Part shown: positions 1-8,033 of the stretch, piece by piece | Position numbering within the stretch: position 1 is the stretch's first letter | Layout of the letters: the number at the start of each line of letters is the position of its first letter | Assembly: GCA_900542045.1 (NCBI GenBank) | Contig: UQMI01000020.1 | Coordinates: forward strand, 1 to 57,302 | Source: an uncultured Blautia sp. | Lineage (GTDB): Bacteria; Bacillota; Clostridia; Lachnospirales; Lachnospiraceae | Length of the DNA stretch: 57,302 bases | Reading direction: 5' to 3' | Translations under genes and position numbers: made by a program | The notes under the pieces: generated by a model | The model's database searches: none | Told to the model about the DNA's origin: nothing | What the model saw: the letters and a program-made list of their open reading frames with translations, nothing else

Positions 1-59
1 TCGCATGCCTCTGCATACATGGTATCGTTTCCGTTAAATACGATATCAAATAATAACAC
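1..59 (-). CDS. 5' end of an unidentified gene downstream of cooS (partial)
   Basis: A GTG codon at 57-59 follows a good ribosome binding site (GGGAGG, seven bases upstream) and opens a frame that stays open to the window edge. The visible start reads MLLFDIVFNGNDTMYAEAC. It lies about 95 bases downstream of the cooS stop on the same strand with no T-run terminator between them, so it may be co-transcribed with cooS. I do not recognise the protein. Nineteen residues are too few to assign it to a known CODH partner such as CooC or CooF, and it does not start like either of them. Confidence 0.45.
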   Translation of the reverse strand, partial: MLLFDIVFNGNDTMYAEAC

Positions 60-155
60 GATAATACCTCCCGCAAATTTTCTCTAAATGGATTGTAGTT
101 TCACTGGTGTATAGACACCCGGGATCCTTTTGTTCAGCCCCAAAGGGCGCCGATA

Positions 156-2048
156 TCAGATTCCCAGTGCTGCACGTTTTTCTTCAATACGGGCAATCAT
201 GGCGTCACCCAGTTTGTCAATGTCTTTTTCCACTGTATAAGCGGCTTCTACCCAGTCGCGGATACCGCCGTACAGCAGGTCTTCCATCTGGGAAGAACCG
301 GAAATCTGCGGTTCCACACCCAGGAAGGTATCGATACCGGTAGCCACTACATAGTTGCCGATGGAGATGGCTTTTTCAGACATCCACTCCGGCGCACAGC
401 CAACCAGCGGGATCTGTGAAATATTCCATCCGGAATCCTTGGCCAGATCAGAAGCCAGCACCACCATACGGCTGATATCCACACAGGAACCCATATGTAA
501 TACCGGAGGAATATCTGCCAGTTCGCAGACACGCTTCAGTCCGGCGCCGCAGATATTTCTCGCTTCTTTATCCATCAGACCGGCCCTCGCCGCTGCCTGG
601 GCGGAGCATCCGGAGAGTACCAGGATAATATCGTTGGCGATCAGTTTCTTCATCAGTTCAATATGTGCAGAATCCGGACGGACTCTTGGGTTGTTGCAGC
701 CTACCATTGCCACTGCTCCGCGGATAACACCGGACTTGATACAGTCGATCAGAGGCAGGGTAGTTCCGGTCTTGTCCACATGGGAATTGGTTACCCGATC
801 CAGTGTGGATTTGATGGATTCCACAGAATATCCCACGGTGGCTTTCTGTTTCATATCCGGAATATAAACCAACTCCGGCTTTCGGTTCACAAAGTTTTCC
901 ACAGCGGTACGCACGATCTTCTTGGCATTTTCCCCGGCTGTCTCTGCATTAAAGCGGATAAAGTCAGAATCCGGCATCTGCGCAATGGGAGAGGTTGTAA
1001 TAAATTTGGTATGGAAGCATTTGCTCAGTGGTCCCAACGCCGGGAAAATACACTGCACATCCACTACGATTGCTTCACAGGCACCGGTGAGCACCACATT
1101 TTCCTGCTGCAGGAAGTTTCCTGCCATGGGAATTCCGCGGCGCATGGCTACTTCGTTGGAAGTACAGCAGACACCGGCCACATTGATTCCCTTGGCCCCC
1201 ACGGATTTGGCCAGTTCAATCATTTCCGGATCTTCTGCATATTCGCAGATCATCTCTGAAAGGCTCGGATCATGACCATGGACGATAATATTTACTTCGT
1301 CCACTTTCATAACTCCCAGGTTGGCCTCTGTGTCCACCGGCTTGGGTGTGCCGAACATAACATCAGAGAATTCTGTTCCGCACATGGAGCCTCCCCATCC
1401 ATCGGACATACCGGAACGCAGGGACTGACGCACCAGAGCTTCCGGCTTGCTGGAGTTGCCCATATGGGTCATATGCATGGCTGTAGAAACTTCCCGGTCA
1501 ATGGCTCTCGGCTCAATCTCTTCTCTTTTCCAGATTTCCTGTGTATGCTCGGGAGCACGGGAAAGCCATCTCTGTACACCGTGAGGTTTGCCGTATTCCA
1601 GCAGGGCCAGTTCAGCCATTTCATGGGCCAGATCATAAATATCTCTGCCCTCTGTCTCCACGTTCCATTCCTTTGCGATACGGATCAGTTTATCCGGATC
1701 TTTTACCTTATAATTTCCATCGGGAGATACCGTACAGAGCGTGTGACAGATTTCACGTCCATGATCTGAATGGGTAGCAGCGCCGCCGGCGGTAAAACGA
1801 AGGAAGTTACGTCCTGCGATTCCATGAGCATCGCAGCCGCAGATTCCTCTCGGCGCTTTGGGCGTGATCCGGCAGGGCCCCATGGAACAGATACGGCAGC
1901 AGATTCCCTGCTCTCCAAATTTACAGTGAGGCGTCTGGTTCTTCACACGGAGCTGCCAGGAATCTGCCCCAACTTTCTTTCCTGTCTCCAGCAGCCGCTC
2001 AGTGGCTGCTTCAAATTCTTCAATTGATGTCAGTTTAAATTCACCCAT
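156..2048 (-). CDS. cooS: Anaerobic carbon monoxide dehydrogenase, catalytic subunit
   Basis: The 630-residue product matches the usual length of the Ni-Fe CODH catalytic subunit, which interconverts CO and CO2 with low-potential electrons in the cytoplasm. The N-terminal region (residues about 42-75) has the dense cysteine pattern that binds the D and B iron-sulfur clusters (FGEQGICCRICSMGPCRI, then GICGCDAHG). Further conserved cysteines occur in GVCCTSNE, VGCNNPR, LSGCSAQAA and MGSCVD, as expected for C-cluster ligation. ATG start with an AAGGAGG site. In acetogens this enzyme either works with acetyl-CoA synthase in the Wood-Ljungdahl pathway or acts as a stand-alone CO oxidiser. No acs genes are visible here, so the choice cannot be made from this window. 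A LysR-type gene is divergently transcribed next door. Confidence 0.95.
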   Translation of the reverse strand: MGEFKLTSIEEFEAATERLLETGKKVGADSWQLRVKNQTPHCKFGEQGICCRICSMGPCRITPKAPRGICGCDAHGIAGRNFLRFTAGGAATHSDHGREICHTLCTVSPDGNYKVKDPDKLIRIAKEWNVETEGRDIYDLAHEMAELALLEYGKPHGVQRWLSRAPEHTQEIWKREEIEPRAIDREVSTAMHMTHMGNSSKPEALVRQSLRSGMSDGWGGSMCGTEFSDVMFGTPKPVDTEANLGVMKVDEVNIIVHGHDPSLSEMICEYAEDPEMIELAKSVGAKGINVAGVCCTSNEVAMRRGIPMAGNFLQQENVVLTGACEAIVVDVQCIFPALGPLSKCFHTKFITTSPIAQMPDSDFIRFNAETAGENAKKIVRTAVENFVNRKPELVYIPDMKQKATVGYSVESIKSTLDRVTNSHVDKTGTTLPLIDCIKSGVIRGAVAMVGCNNPRVRPDSAHIELMKKLIANDIILVLSGCSAQAAARAGLMDKEARNICGAGLKRVCELADIPPVLHMGSCVDISRMVVLASDLAKDSGWNISQIPLVGCAPEWMSEKAISIGNYVVATGIDTFLGVEPQISGSSQMEDLLYGGIRDWVEAAYTVEKDIDKLGDAMIARIEEKRAALGI

Positions 2049-2128
2049 AAAAACCTCCTTAAGTTTTCCAGTGTTTTTTTCCGCTGTTTTTCAGCGATGG
2101 CACACTTGCTTACGTATTCCTCGTTACA

Positions 2129-2160
2129 ATTATAACAATGCCTGGGAGGTTACACTATAA
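2129..2160 (-). promoter_or_regulatory. Candidate cooS promoter with LysR-type operator
   Basis: On the minus strand a perfect -10 box (TATAAT, 2129-2134) lies about 80 bases upstream of the cooS start. There is no good -35 box. The region 2149-2162 instead carries the imperfect dyad GTTTATAGTGTAAC, of the T-N11-A type bound by LysR regulators. A weak -35 with an operator over it is typical of an activated promoter. The assignment to the adjacent LysR protein is inference. Confidence 0.4.
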
Positions 2161-2209
2161 ACAATACCTTGAGACCCTCCAACCGTTCATTGATACCTGC
2201 CGGACGCAG

Positions 2210-2245
2210 AAAAGAGACTGCCCGGGATGACAGGCAGTCTCTTTT
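2210..2245. terminator. Perfect hairpin in the cooS-lysR intergenic region
   Basis: A 13-bp perfect inverted repeat (AAAAGAGACTGCC at 2210-2222 and its complement at 2233-2245) has a 10-base loop. It carries A-runs on one side and T-runs on the other, so it would act as an intrinsic terminator on either strand. It lies between divergent genes, where no upstream transcript needs ending. It could insulate the two promoters or end a short transcript. Confidence 0.55.
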
Positions 2246-2358
2246 CTGATACTATAATATATAAGTGAATTCCTATACAGGATAGCACAGGATTTTTCCC
2301 GTGCCCATCAATAAAAAGATGAGAGGCTTCAACTAAATGGTGCCAGACGGAGGTTACG

Positions 2359-3267
2359 ATGAATATTAAAGACCTGGAATATTTTAAGGCCACCTGCCAG
2401 ACCCGGAGCATTACCAAAGCTGCCAGACAGCTTTATATCACGCCCCAGGGTCTGAGCAAGACCATAAAAAATCTGGAATTTGAACTGCATACCACACTCC
2501 TGAACCGGACTCCTTCCGGTATTACCCTGACGGAGACCGGGCAGTTTCTGTACGAACAGCTTCCTGATTTTCTGGACAATTACTATACGATCTACAATGA
2601 GATCCAGAAGATCACCCAATATCAGAACCATGAGATTGACCTGCTGTCTGCCTACGGCATCCTGCGCCTGGTCACTCCGGAATGCATCCAGGATTTCACC
2701 CGCAAACACCCGGAGATCTCCCTGCATTACCGGGAATACCCGGACCGTCAGGTGGAGCGGATGTTCGCTGCCCGTGAAGGAAATGTGGCATTTACCGTGG
2801 GGCCTTCGGACTTCTCCGCCTTCGAGGCAACTCTGATGGAAACCTTTGAGGTCAAGCTTCTGGTAAACCGCGCTCATCCATTGAGCAGCCGGTCTTCCGT
2901 CACCATTGAAGATCTGAAAGATCAGCCCCTCTTCATCGAGAGCAGTGAATTCAACATCCACCACATGATTCTGAACCGGTGCCGGGAAGCCGGTTTTACT
3001 CCCAATATCATTTTTGAGACCAGCGGCTTCAGTCTCTGCCATAAAATGGTGCAGAAAAATAAGGGAATCTCCGTCACGGTAGATTTTATTTTTGAAGACA
3101 TGTCCGGGGATCAGATGGTCATGCTTCCTTTCTCCGACGGGCCCTGTCAGTGGTCCACCTACATGCTGACCCGGAAGGACCAGGCCATCAGTGAAGATAT
3201 CCGGTTATTCCAGGAACATGTGCTGCAGTGGCAGCATGCCATTAAAACGGGAAAAATTCAGAGATAA
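2359..3267 (+). CDS. LysR-family transcriptional regulator
   Basis: The 302-residue protein has the standard LysR layout. An N-terminal winged helix-turn-helix (residues about 1-60: LEYFKATCQTRSITKAARQL, then TPQGLSKTIKNLE) is followed by a periplasmic-binding-protein-like effector domain (about 90-290). ATG start with a GGAGG site 8 bases upstream. It is divergent from cooS and separated from it by about 310 bases holding an operator-like dyad and a strong hairpin, so control of cooS is the obvious guess. A TATAAT box lies just downstream of the hairpin. Its 3' end overlaps the convergent sigF gene by 10 bases. The effector is unknown. Confidence 0.9.
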   Translation: MNIKDLEYFKATCQTRSITKAARQLYITPQGLSKTIKNLEFELHTTLLNRTPSGITLTETGQFLYEQLPDFLDNYYTIYNEIQKITQYQNHEIDLLSAYGILRLVTPECIQDFTRKHPEISLHYREYPDRQVERMFAAREGNVAFTVGPSDFSAFEATLMETFEVKLLVNRAHPLSSRSSVTIEDLKDQPLFIESSEFNIHHMILNRCREAGFTPNIIFETSGFSLCHKMVQKNKGISVTVDFIFEDMSGDQMVMLPFSDGPCQWSTYMLTRKDQAISEDIRLFQEHVLQWQHAIKTGKIQR

Positions 3268-3974
3268 CGTTTCCGGAGCCTGTCCAGGATCCGTTTCTCC
3301 ATCCGGGAAACCTGCACCTGCGAAACTCCCATGATCCGTGCGATCTCGCTTTGGGTCTTATCCTGAAAATAGCGCATGTAGATCAGTTTTCGTTCTCTGG
3401 CTTCCAGCTCTCCCAGCATTTCTTCCAGGAGGAGGCGGTTCAGCGCTTCCTCCTGGCCGTTTCTCTGCTCTTCCAGCTTGTCCAGCAGAGAAATATCATT
3501 TCCGTCGCCCTGATAAATGGTTTTCTGCAGGGATTCCACCTCCGCCGCGGATTCCAGTGCCATTACCAGTTCTTCCACAGTGACAGCCATCTCATCTGCA
3601 ATTTCCTCCAGTCCCGGTTCCCTGCCCTGTTCTTTCTCCATGGCTTCTCTGACCAGATGTGCCCTGTAACAGATTTCCTTCATGGAACGGCTGACTTTCA
3701 GCATCCCGTCATCCCGCAGGAACCGTTTGATCTCCCCGGTGATCATTGGCACTGCATACGTGGAAAACCGCACTCCATAGGCCGGATCAAATTTATCCAC
3801 GGCTTTGAGAAGTCCGATACTCCCGATCTGATACAGATCCTCCAGTTCAACTCCCCGGTTCTTAAACCGCTTTACAATGCTCCAGATCAGTCCGGTATTC
3901 TCCTGAAAAAGTATTTCTCTTGCTTCTTTATCCCCCTGGTGCGCACGCTGTATCAGAGCAAGAGTTCTTTCCAT
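3258..3974 (-). CDS. sigF: RNA polymerase sporulation sigma factor SigF
   Basis: The 238-residue sigma-70-family protein has region 2 (residues about 20-90: ENTGLIWSIVKRF, then LEDLYQIGSIGLLKAVDKFD), region 3, and region 4 with the C-terminal HTH (about 185-235: TQSEIARIMGVSQVQVSRME). It is the last gene of spoIIAA-spoIIAB-sigF, starting 2 bases after the spoIIAB stop. That order identifies it as SigF, the first forespore-specific sigma factor, rather than the similar SigG. SpoIIAB holds it inactive until SpoIIAA is dephosphorylated. Its end overlaps the convergent LysR gene by 10 bases, leaving no room for a separate terminator. Confidence 0.95.
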   Translation of the reverse strand: MERTLALIQRAHQGDKEAREILFQENTGLIWSIVKRFKNRGVELEDLYQIGSIGLLKAVDKFDPAYGVRFSTYAVPMITGEIKRFLRDDGMLKVSRSMKEICYRAHLVREAMEKEQGREPGLEEIADEMAVTVEELVMALESAAEVESLQKTIYQGDGNDISLLDKLEEQRNGQEEALNRLLLEEMLGELEARERKLIYMRYFQDKTQSEIARIMGVSQVQVSRMEKRILDRLRKRYL

Positions 3975-3976
3975 CC

Positions 3977-4402
3977 TTACCTCCTGATCCTTTTTTCCAT
4001 ATGCACGCAGGTTCCTTCCCCGGGCTTTGAACGGACTTCCAGTTCATCCATGAATGCTTCCATAAATGCAAATCCCATACCGGACCGGTCCAGTTCCGGC
4101 TTTGTAGTAAACATGGGCTCCATGGCCTTTTCCACATCCTCGATTCCTTTTCCTTTATCGATCACATCAATGGAAAGGCACTGGTCCTCTATCCTGCAGG
4201 CAATGGTTATCTTATGTACTTCCCCCTCATATCCATGGATAATGGCATTGGTGATTGCTTCTGACAGGGCCGTTTTCACATCTGTGACCTCCTCCAGCGT
4301 GGGATTCAGCTGTGTACAGAAAGCAGCCACCGACACTCTGGCAAAGCTTTCATTGCAGGAACGGCTGTCAAAGATCAATGTCATTTCATTGGTATTTCCC
4401 AT
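3977..4402 (-). CDS. spoIIAB: Anti-sigma F factor SpoIIAB
   Basis: The product is a GHKL-fold serine kinase of about 141 residues that binds SigF and phosphorylates SpoIIAA. The ATP-binding boxes are visible: the N box (ALSEAITNAIIHGY), the G1 box (VIDKGKGI) and the G2 box (DRSGMGFAFM). I chose the ATG at 4402 because a GGAGGG site sits 8 bases upstream. A GTG three codons earlier would place the ribosome site too close. It lies between spoIIAA (about 20 bases upstream) and sigF (2 bases downstream) and is clearly one operon with them. Confidence 0.95.
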   Translation of the reverse strand: MGNTNEMTLIFDSRSCNESFARVSVAAFCTQLNPTLEEVTDVKTALSEAITNAIIHGYEGEVHKITIACRIEDQCLSIDVIDKGKGIEDVEKAMEPMFTTKPELDRSGMGFAFMEAFMDELEVRSKPGEGTCVHMEKRIRR

Positions 4403-4422
4403 TCTACTCACCCTCCAACCTC

Positions 4423-4752
4423 TTAATGATTCGCCGGCTCATTCTCCCGGCTGACCGTAATAAACCGATACACCCCGGACAGCTTCAGCAGCCGCTTCAT
4501 TCTGTCATTGACATGTACCGCCAAAATGCTTCCTCCCCGCAGACCCAGGGCTTTGTACCTTCCCATGATCATTCCGATCCCGGAGCTGTCCATAAATACA
4601 GTATCCTGAAAATCAAATATGATTTTTTTAATATAATGGCGCTCCATCAGGCAGTCTGCCTCTTCCCGGATCCGGTCCGCCTGGGGATGGTCCAGCTCCC
4701 TGGGAAGAACAATCGTCAGACAGGTCCCCTGTATCTGAAACATTTCATTCAT
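4423..4752 (-). CDS. spoIIAA: Anti-sigma F factor antagonist SpoIIAA
   Basis: This is a STAS-domain protein of about 109 residues. Its phosphorylatable serine lies in the conserved segment FMDSSGIGMIMGRYK (residues about 52-66). In its unphosphorylated form it displaces SigF from SpoIIAB. The frame can be extended upstream to 4806, but the ATG at 4752 has an AAGGGG site and begins like the family (MNEMFQIQG). First gene of the three-gene spoIIA operon. Confidence 0.94.
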   Translation of the reverse strand: MNEMFQIQGTCLTIVLPRELDHPQADRIREEADCLMERHYIKKIIFDFQDTVFMDSSGIGMIMGRYKALGLRGGSILAVHVNDRMKRLLKLSGVYRFITVSRENEPANH

Positions 4753-4777
4753 ATCAGTTTTCCCCTTTTTTATGGTT

Positions 4778-4804
4778 TTTATACATAACTTCCCGTTTTC
4801 CTGC
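4778..4804 (-). promoter_or_regulatory. Candidate SigH-type promoter of the spoIIA operon
   Basis: On the minus strand, GCAGGAAAA at 4796-4804 fits the SigH -35 consensus (RNAGGAWWW) exactly. Eleven bases later GTATAAA (4778-4784) is a partial match to the RNNGAAT -10 element. The spoIIA operon of Bacillus and clostridia is known to be read by SigH. The weak -10 keeps this tentative. Confidence 0.4.
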
Positions 4805-4869
4805 ACAGATCAGGGTGTCAAAAGGCGCCAGACGGATCCGGTCCCTTTTGCCCCTGGTATCCCGGACAG

Positions 4870-4904
4870 AAAAAAGAGGCTCTGCACATTTCTGTACAGA
4901 TGCC
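4870..4904 (-). terminator. Intrinsic terminator of the folC-TPR operon
   Basis: Read on the minus strand, a stem of GGC plus TCTGTAC pairs with GTGCAGA plus GCC (one bulged A, one G-T pair, loop of six), followed by TCTTTTTT. It begins 20 bases past the stop of the TPR gene and separates that operon from spoIIA. Confidence 0.8.
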
Positions 4905-4923
4905 CCTTCTCCGAGGTTTTTCA

Positions 4924-6366
4924 TCAGTATTCGATGTAATTTCCATATTCATCATAGTATCCATACGGATCTTCTGAGTAATCCTCTTCATAGGAATCCT
5001 CTTCATAATAACCATCGGAATACCCGGTATCCTCATAACCGGTATCTTCGTAGCCGGTATCTTCATACCCGCTGTCCTCATAACTGCTGTCCTCATAGCC
5101 GCTGTCTGTTTCACCGGCTGCTGTGGTATCTGCTCCTGTATCCTGAACAGTGCCGGCATCTTCTGACGTCTGAGCAGTATCCGCCGCCGTTCCGGAAACG
5201 GCCCCGGCTGCTGCAAGCTCATCATCTGTGATCTCCATGCCGGTCTTTATGTTATCGTAGATCGTTTTGCCGCTGTCTGACAGCTGATCCCGGTTCACCT
5301 GGGCCAGAGCGCTCACGGCCTGGTCTCTCTGTCCGGCAGCCATGGCACTGTTGGCGCTCAGCAGATTGTCATAACTTGTCATCACATCCTGGGTCGTCTG
5401 CTGCTGAACCTGCTGCTCCTGGGATGCCTGCTCCGCACTGGCCACCTGGGCTTTCAGCGTTTCCAGCTCTGCTTCCCGGCTTGCAATGGCATCGCTGTAT
5501 TCCTGCATCTGTTCATTTGCCGTGCGGTTGATCTCCTGGGTTTTGGCCGGCACCACCAGAAACCACAGCGCAGCCGCTCCCAGCAGGATCCCCAGCACAA
5601 AGGTGAGTACACCGGCGGCCGCTGACTTTTCCCGAAAAGCCGGCGGCTGGATCACCGTATCATTCCCGGACTGGAAGATGGTCCGTTTTGTCCTTCTTCC
5701 TTCCCCATCGGAATCTGCATTTCTCTGTTTCTTTTCCAGATTCGTCGTTACTCCGGTCTGCTCATCAATCTCCCGCAGAAAACGCAGTGTGGTCGTATTG
5801 GTCTTATCGATCCGCGCCGCCTTTTTCAGTATACGTCTGGCTTTGTTGTAGGAATGCTCCCGGATATACAGCAGGGCCAGCAGATGATAGCCCTTGATCA
5901 GCTGCGGATTCTGTGTCAGCACCTTCTTCAGCTGGATCATAGCCATATCTTCATGTCCCTCCCGGCAATAGGCCAGAGCATGATTATATTTACGGATACT
6001 CTCGCTTATGGTATTCAGTTTATTAGTATTTGACTGTACTTTTTCAATGTATTCGCCTGCCAGATTGCCTACCGGATTCAGATTCTTGCTGATCACCCAT
6101 TCACTGAGTGCCGAAACCACTTCCCCGGTTTCGAAATAAACCAGACCAAGCAGGTTACGCGCCTGCATGTGGTACTTGTTAAAAGTCAGACTCCGCCGCA
6201 GACAGCTGATGGCCCCGGACAGATCACGGATACTGGCTTTTTCCAGGCCCTGATTATAGTAGAGATTGGCCAGATAAAACGCCTTCTTCTGCACCATTAC
6301 ATCACAGCCGCAATGGGGACAGTAATCTGTATCCGTCAGGAGTGCGCCGCAATTCATACAATTCAT
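4924..6366 (-). CDS. Zinc-ribbon, TPR, single-pass membrane protein with acidic Tyr-Glu-Asp tail
   Basis: The 480-residue product begins with a zinc ribbon (CMNC at residues 3-6 and CPHC at 16-19). TPR-like helical repeats follow (about 30-200: YYNQGLEKASIRDLSGAISC and later similar helices). One transmembrane helix lies at about 247-270. A coiled coil follows (about 275-325). The C-terminal tail is very acidic and tyrosine-rich, with five-residue GYEDT-like repeats. Zinc ribbon plus TPR plus membrane anchor suggests a scaffold. The topology would put the zinc ribbon and TPR inside and the coiled coil and tail outside. ATG start with AAGGAG. It is the last gene of a folC - small ORF - TPR operon. 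No specific function can be claimed. Confidence 0.85.
   Translation of the reverse strand: MNCMNCGALLTDTDYCPHCGCDVMVQKKAFYLANLYYNQGLEKASIRDLSGAISCLRRSLTFNKYHMQARNLLGLVYFETGEVVSALSEWVISKNLNPVGNLAGEYIEKVQSNTNKLNTISESIRKYNHALAYCREGHEDMAMIQLKKVLTQNPQLIKGYHLLALLYIREHSYNKARRILKKAARIDKTNTTTLRFLREIDEQTGVTTNLEKKQRNADSDGEGRRTKRTIFQSGNDTVIQPPAFREKSAAAGVLTFVLGILLGAAALWFLVVPAKTQEINRTANEQMQEYSDAIASREAELETLKAQVASAEQASQEQQVQQQTTQDVMTSYDNLLSANSAMAAGQRDQAVSALAQVNRDQLSDSGKTIYDNIKTGMEITDDELAAAGAVSGTAADTAQTSEDAGTVQDTGADTTAAGETDSGYEDSSYEDSGYEDTGYEDTGYEDTGYSDGYYEEDSYEEDYSEDPYGYYDEYGNYIEY
5026..5100 (-). repeat. Five 15-bp in-frame tandem repeats in the TPR gene
   Basis: Units begin at 5026, 5041, 5056, 5071 and 5086 and each encodes a GYEDT/SYEDS-like pentapeptide. 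The units are not identical, so the array is diverged rather than a recent expansion. Copy number could still vary between strains. Confidence 0.85.
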
Positions 6367-6376
6367 GGATGTCTCC

Positions 6377-6526
6377 TTATTTTCTCCGTATGTTTTTTGT
6401 TTCTTTCATCATCTCTTTCAGGATGTCCAGAACATCTGTGAGTTCCCTGTTATAAATGGCTCCTTCCGCATCTGTCACATCCTGTATCGGTTCAAATTTC
6501 TTCAGTTCTTCTTCGTAATTGATCAT
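6377..6526 (-). CDS. 49-residue small protein between folC and the TPR gene
   Basis: The reading frame starts at an ATG (6524-6526) 16 bases after the folC stop and ends with TAA at 6377-6379. It begins MINYEEELKKFEPIQDV and ends with a basic tail. A ribosome site (AAAAGGA) overlaps the end of folC, and the downstream TPR gene starts 10 bases after its stop, so translational coupling is likely. The composition is helical and charged (acidic first half, KETKNIRRK end) with no membrane segment. I do not recognise a family. The operon position and clean ribosome site make it a credible gene. Confidence 0.7.
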   Translation of the reverse strand: MINYEEELKKFEPIQDVTDAEGAIYNRELTDVLDILKEMMKETKNIRRK

Positions 6527-6542
6527 ATCTGCGTATCCTTTT

Positions 6543-7862
6543 CTAATCTGCTTTCACAGTTTCTCCCTCAATGGTCCGAAGGTATTCCTTGATCGCGCCC
6601 ACCAGATACAGGGACCCTACACAAAACAGCATTCCATTTCCTTGCCTGCTTCTGGCGGCCTCAAATGCCTGAGAGACACTGTCATAGGCCTCCGCACCGC
6701 CGCAGCCCAGCTCACGGAAAATCTCTGCCAGTTCTTCTGCCGGAACCGCACGATAGCCTCCTACACTGGTAGTGATCACATGGGCAAACGATATTTTTTC
6801 GCACATCTCCCGGATCATATCCCGGTAATCCTTGTCATCCACTGCGGAAAACAGCAGTGTAATGGAATAATCCTGCTGAAAATGGCAGGCGGTTTCTACG
6901 AAACGGGCCACACCGTCTTCATTATGAGCTCCATCTACCACCACCCGGGGCAGTACCATCTCCATCCGCCCCTGCCATCTGGTACGGGCCAGCCCTCTGT
7001 GCACCGCATCCATTGTAAATGTCAGTCTGACAGACAGGATTTCCAGGGCCTTTAACGCCAGTGCACTGTTCATCATCTGGTATCTGGCAATAAACGGTAT
7101 GGAAAAGACCTGCCCCCTGTAATACGGAATATCCACCGAAAAAGTCAGTCCCTGTGTGCCGCTCGTATGCAGGCTGCAGAACTCTTCGGTCACAGCAAAA
7201 GCCGGACTGTGCAGCTGCTGTGCATGGCGCGCGATCACCTCTGCCGCCTCCTTCGAATTCCCATCATATACTACAGGAATCCCGGGCTTGATGATCCCGG
7301 CTTTCTCTCCCGCGATCTGGGAAACCGTATCGCCCAGATACTGCTGGTGGTCCAGACTGATGGAAGTAATCACACATAACAGGGGATCTTCAATGGAATT
7401 GGTGGCATCCAGTCTTCCGCCAAGTCCGGTCTCCAGGGTGACAAATTCCACCCCTGCCTCTGCAAAGATCACCATCCCCATAAGGAAAAGAAATTCAAAA
7501 TAAGTGGGATGATAGCTTCCTTCTTCCACCAGTTCATCCGATAGCTGCTTTACCTTCTGAAAAGCCGAAACAAACGCCTGGTTCCCAATAACTTCTTCAT
7601 TGATCTGAAACCGCTCATTGATGGTCACCAGATGAGGCGATGTGAACAGCCCGCAGCTGTATCCCGCCTCCCGCAGAACGGAAGTCAGAAAAGCACAGAC
7701 GCTTCCCTTTCCATTGGTTCCCGCCACATGGATGACACGGAAATTTTTCTGAGGGTCTCCCAGACGCCGCAGGCATTCTCTGGTATGCTCCAGCTTGTTC
7801 TTTGATGTAAATTTCGGAATCTCCTCAATATAATCTACTGCTTCTTTATACGTAAAATTCAA
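6543..7862 (-). CDS. folC: Bifunctional folylpolyglutamate synthase / dihydrofolate synthase
   Basis: This Mur-ligase-family enzyme adds glutamate to dihydropteroate or to tetrahydrofolates, retaining one-carbon carriers in the cell. The ATP-binding loop HVAGTNGKGSVCAFL (residues about 45-59), the FTSPHL motif, the second glycine-rich site (TLETGLGGRLDATN) and the C-terminal VVDGAHNEDG are all present. Length is about 439 residues, usual for FolC. The frame extends to a GTG at 7874, but the TTG at 7862 has a GGTGAT site and gives the family-like start MNFTYKEAVDYI. It heads a three-gene operon. A folate enzyme is relevant in an acetogen because the methyl branch of the Wood-Ljungdahl pathway runs on tetrahydrofolate. 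Confidence 0.93.
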   Translation of the reverse strand: MNFTYKEAVDYIEEIPKFTSKNKLEHTRECLRRLGDPQKNFRVIHVAGTNGKGSVCAFLTSVLREAGYSCGLFTSPHLVTINERFQINEEVIGNQAFVSAFQKVKQLSDELVEEGSYHPTYFEFLFLMGMVIFAEAGVEFVTLETGLGGRLDATNSIEDPLLCVITSISLDHQQYLGDTVSQIAGEKAGIIKPGIPVVYDGNSKEAAEVIARHAQQLHSPAFAVTEEFCSLHTSGTQGLTFSVDIPYYRGQVFSIPFIARYQMMNSALALKALEILSVRLTFTMDAVHRGLARTRWQGRMEMVLPRVVVDGAHNEDGVARFVETACHFQQDYSITLLFSAVDDKDYRDMIREMCEKISFAHVITTSVGGYRAVPAEELAEIFRELGCGGAEAYDSVSQAFEAARSRQGNGMLFCVGSLYLVGAIKEYLRTIEGETVKAD

Positions 7863-7891
7863 AAATATCACCACTTTATCTAATGTACGTA

Positions 7892-7914
7892 AGGCTTTTT
7901 CCCGGAAAAAGCCT
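7892..7914 (-). other. Hairpin in the folC leader
   Basis: An inverted repeat (AGGCTTTTTCC with its near-perfect complement) lies between the promoter and the folC start. Read on the minus strand it is followed by TACGTACATT rather than a T-run, so it is not a standard terminator. It may stabilise the mRNA or affect translation. Confidence 0.4.
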
Positions 7915-7922
7915 CCGATACC

Positions 7923-7950
7923 ATTATAATATAGTGGTGATAGATGTCCA
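7923..7950 (-). promoter_or_regulatory. SigA-type promoter of the folC operon
   Basis: On the minus strand, TGGACA (7945-7950) and TATAAT (7923-7928) are spaced 16 bases apart, about 60 bases upstream of folC. Confidence 0.6.
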
Positions 7951-8033
7951 GTACCAATCGTAAGTTTTTATCTGACAAGATGCAACATTCCCGCCGGCTC
8001 TGACAAGATACCGGCGGAAATATTCACTTTTTC

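Noticed and set aside
100..125. Terminator between cooS and the partial gene at the window edge
   Set aside because: GGTGT/ACACC forms only a five-base stem without a T-run, so continued transcription is more likely.
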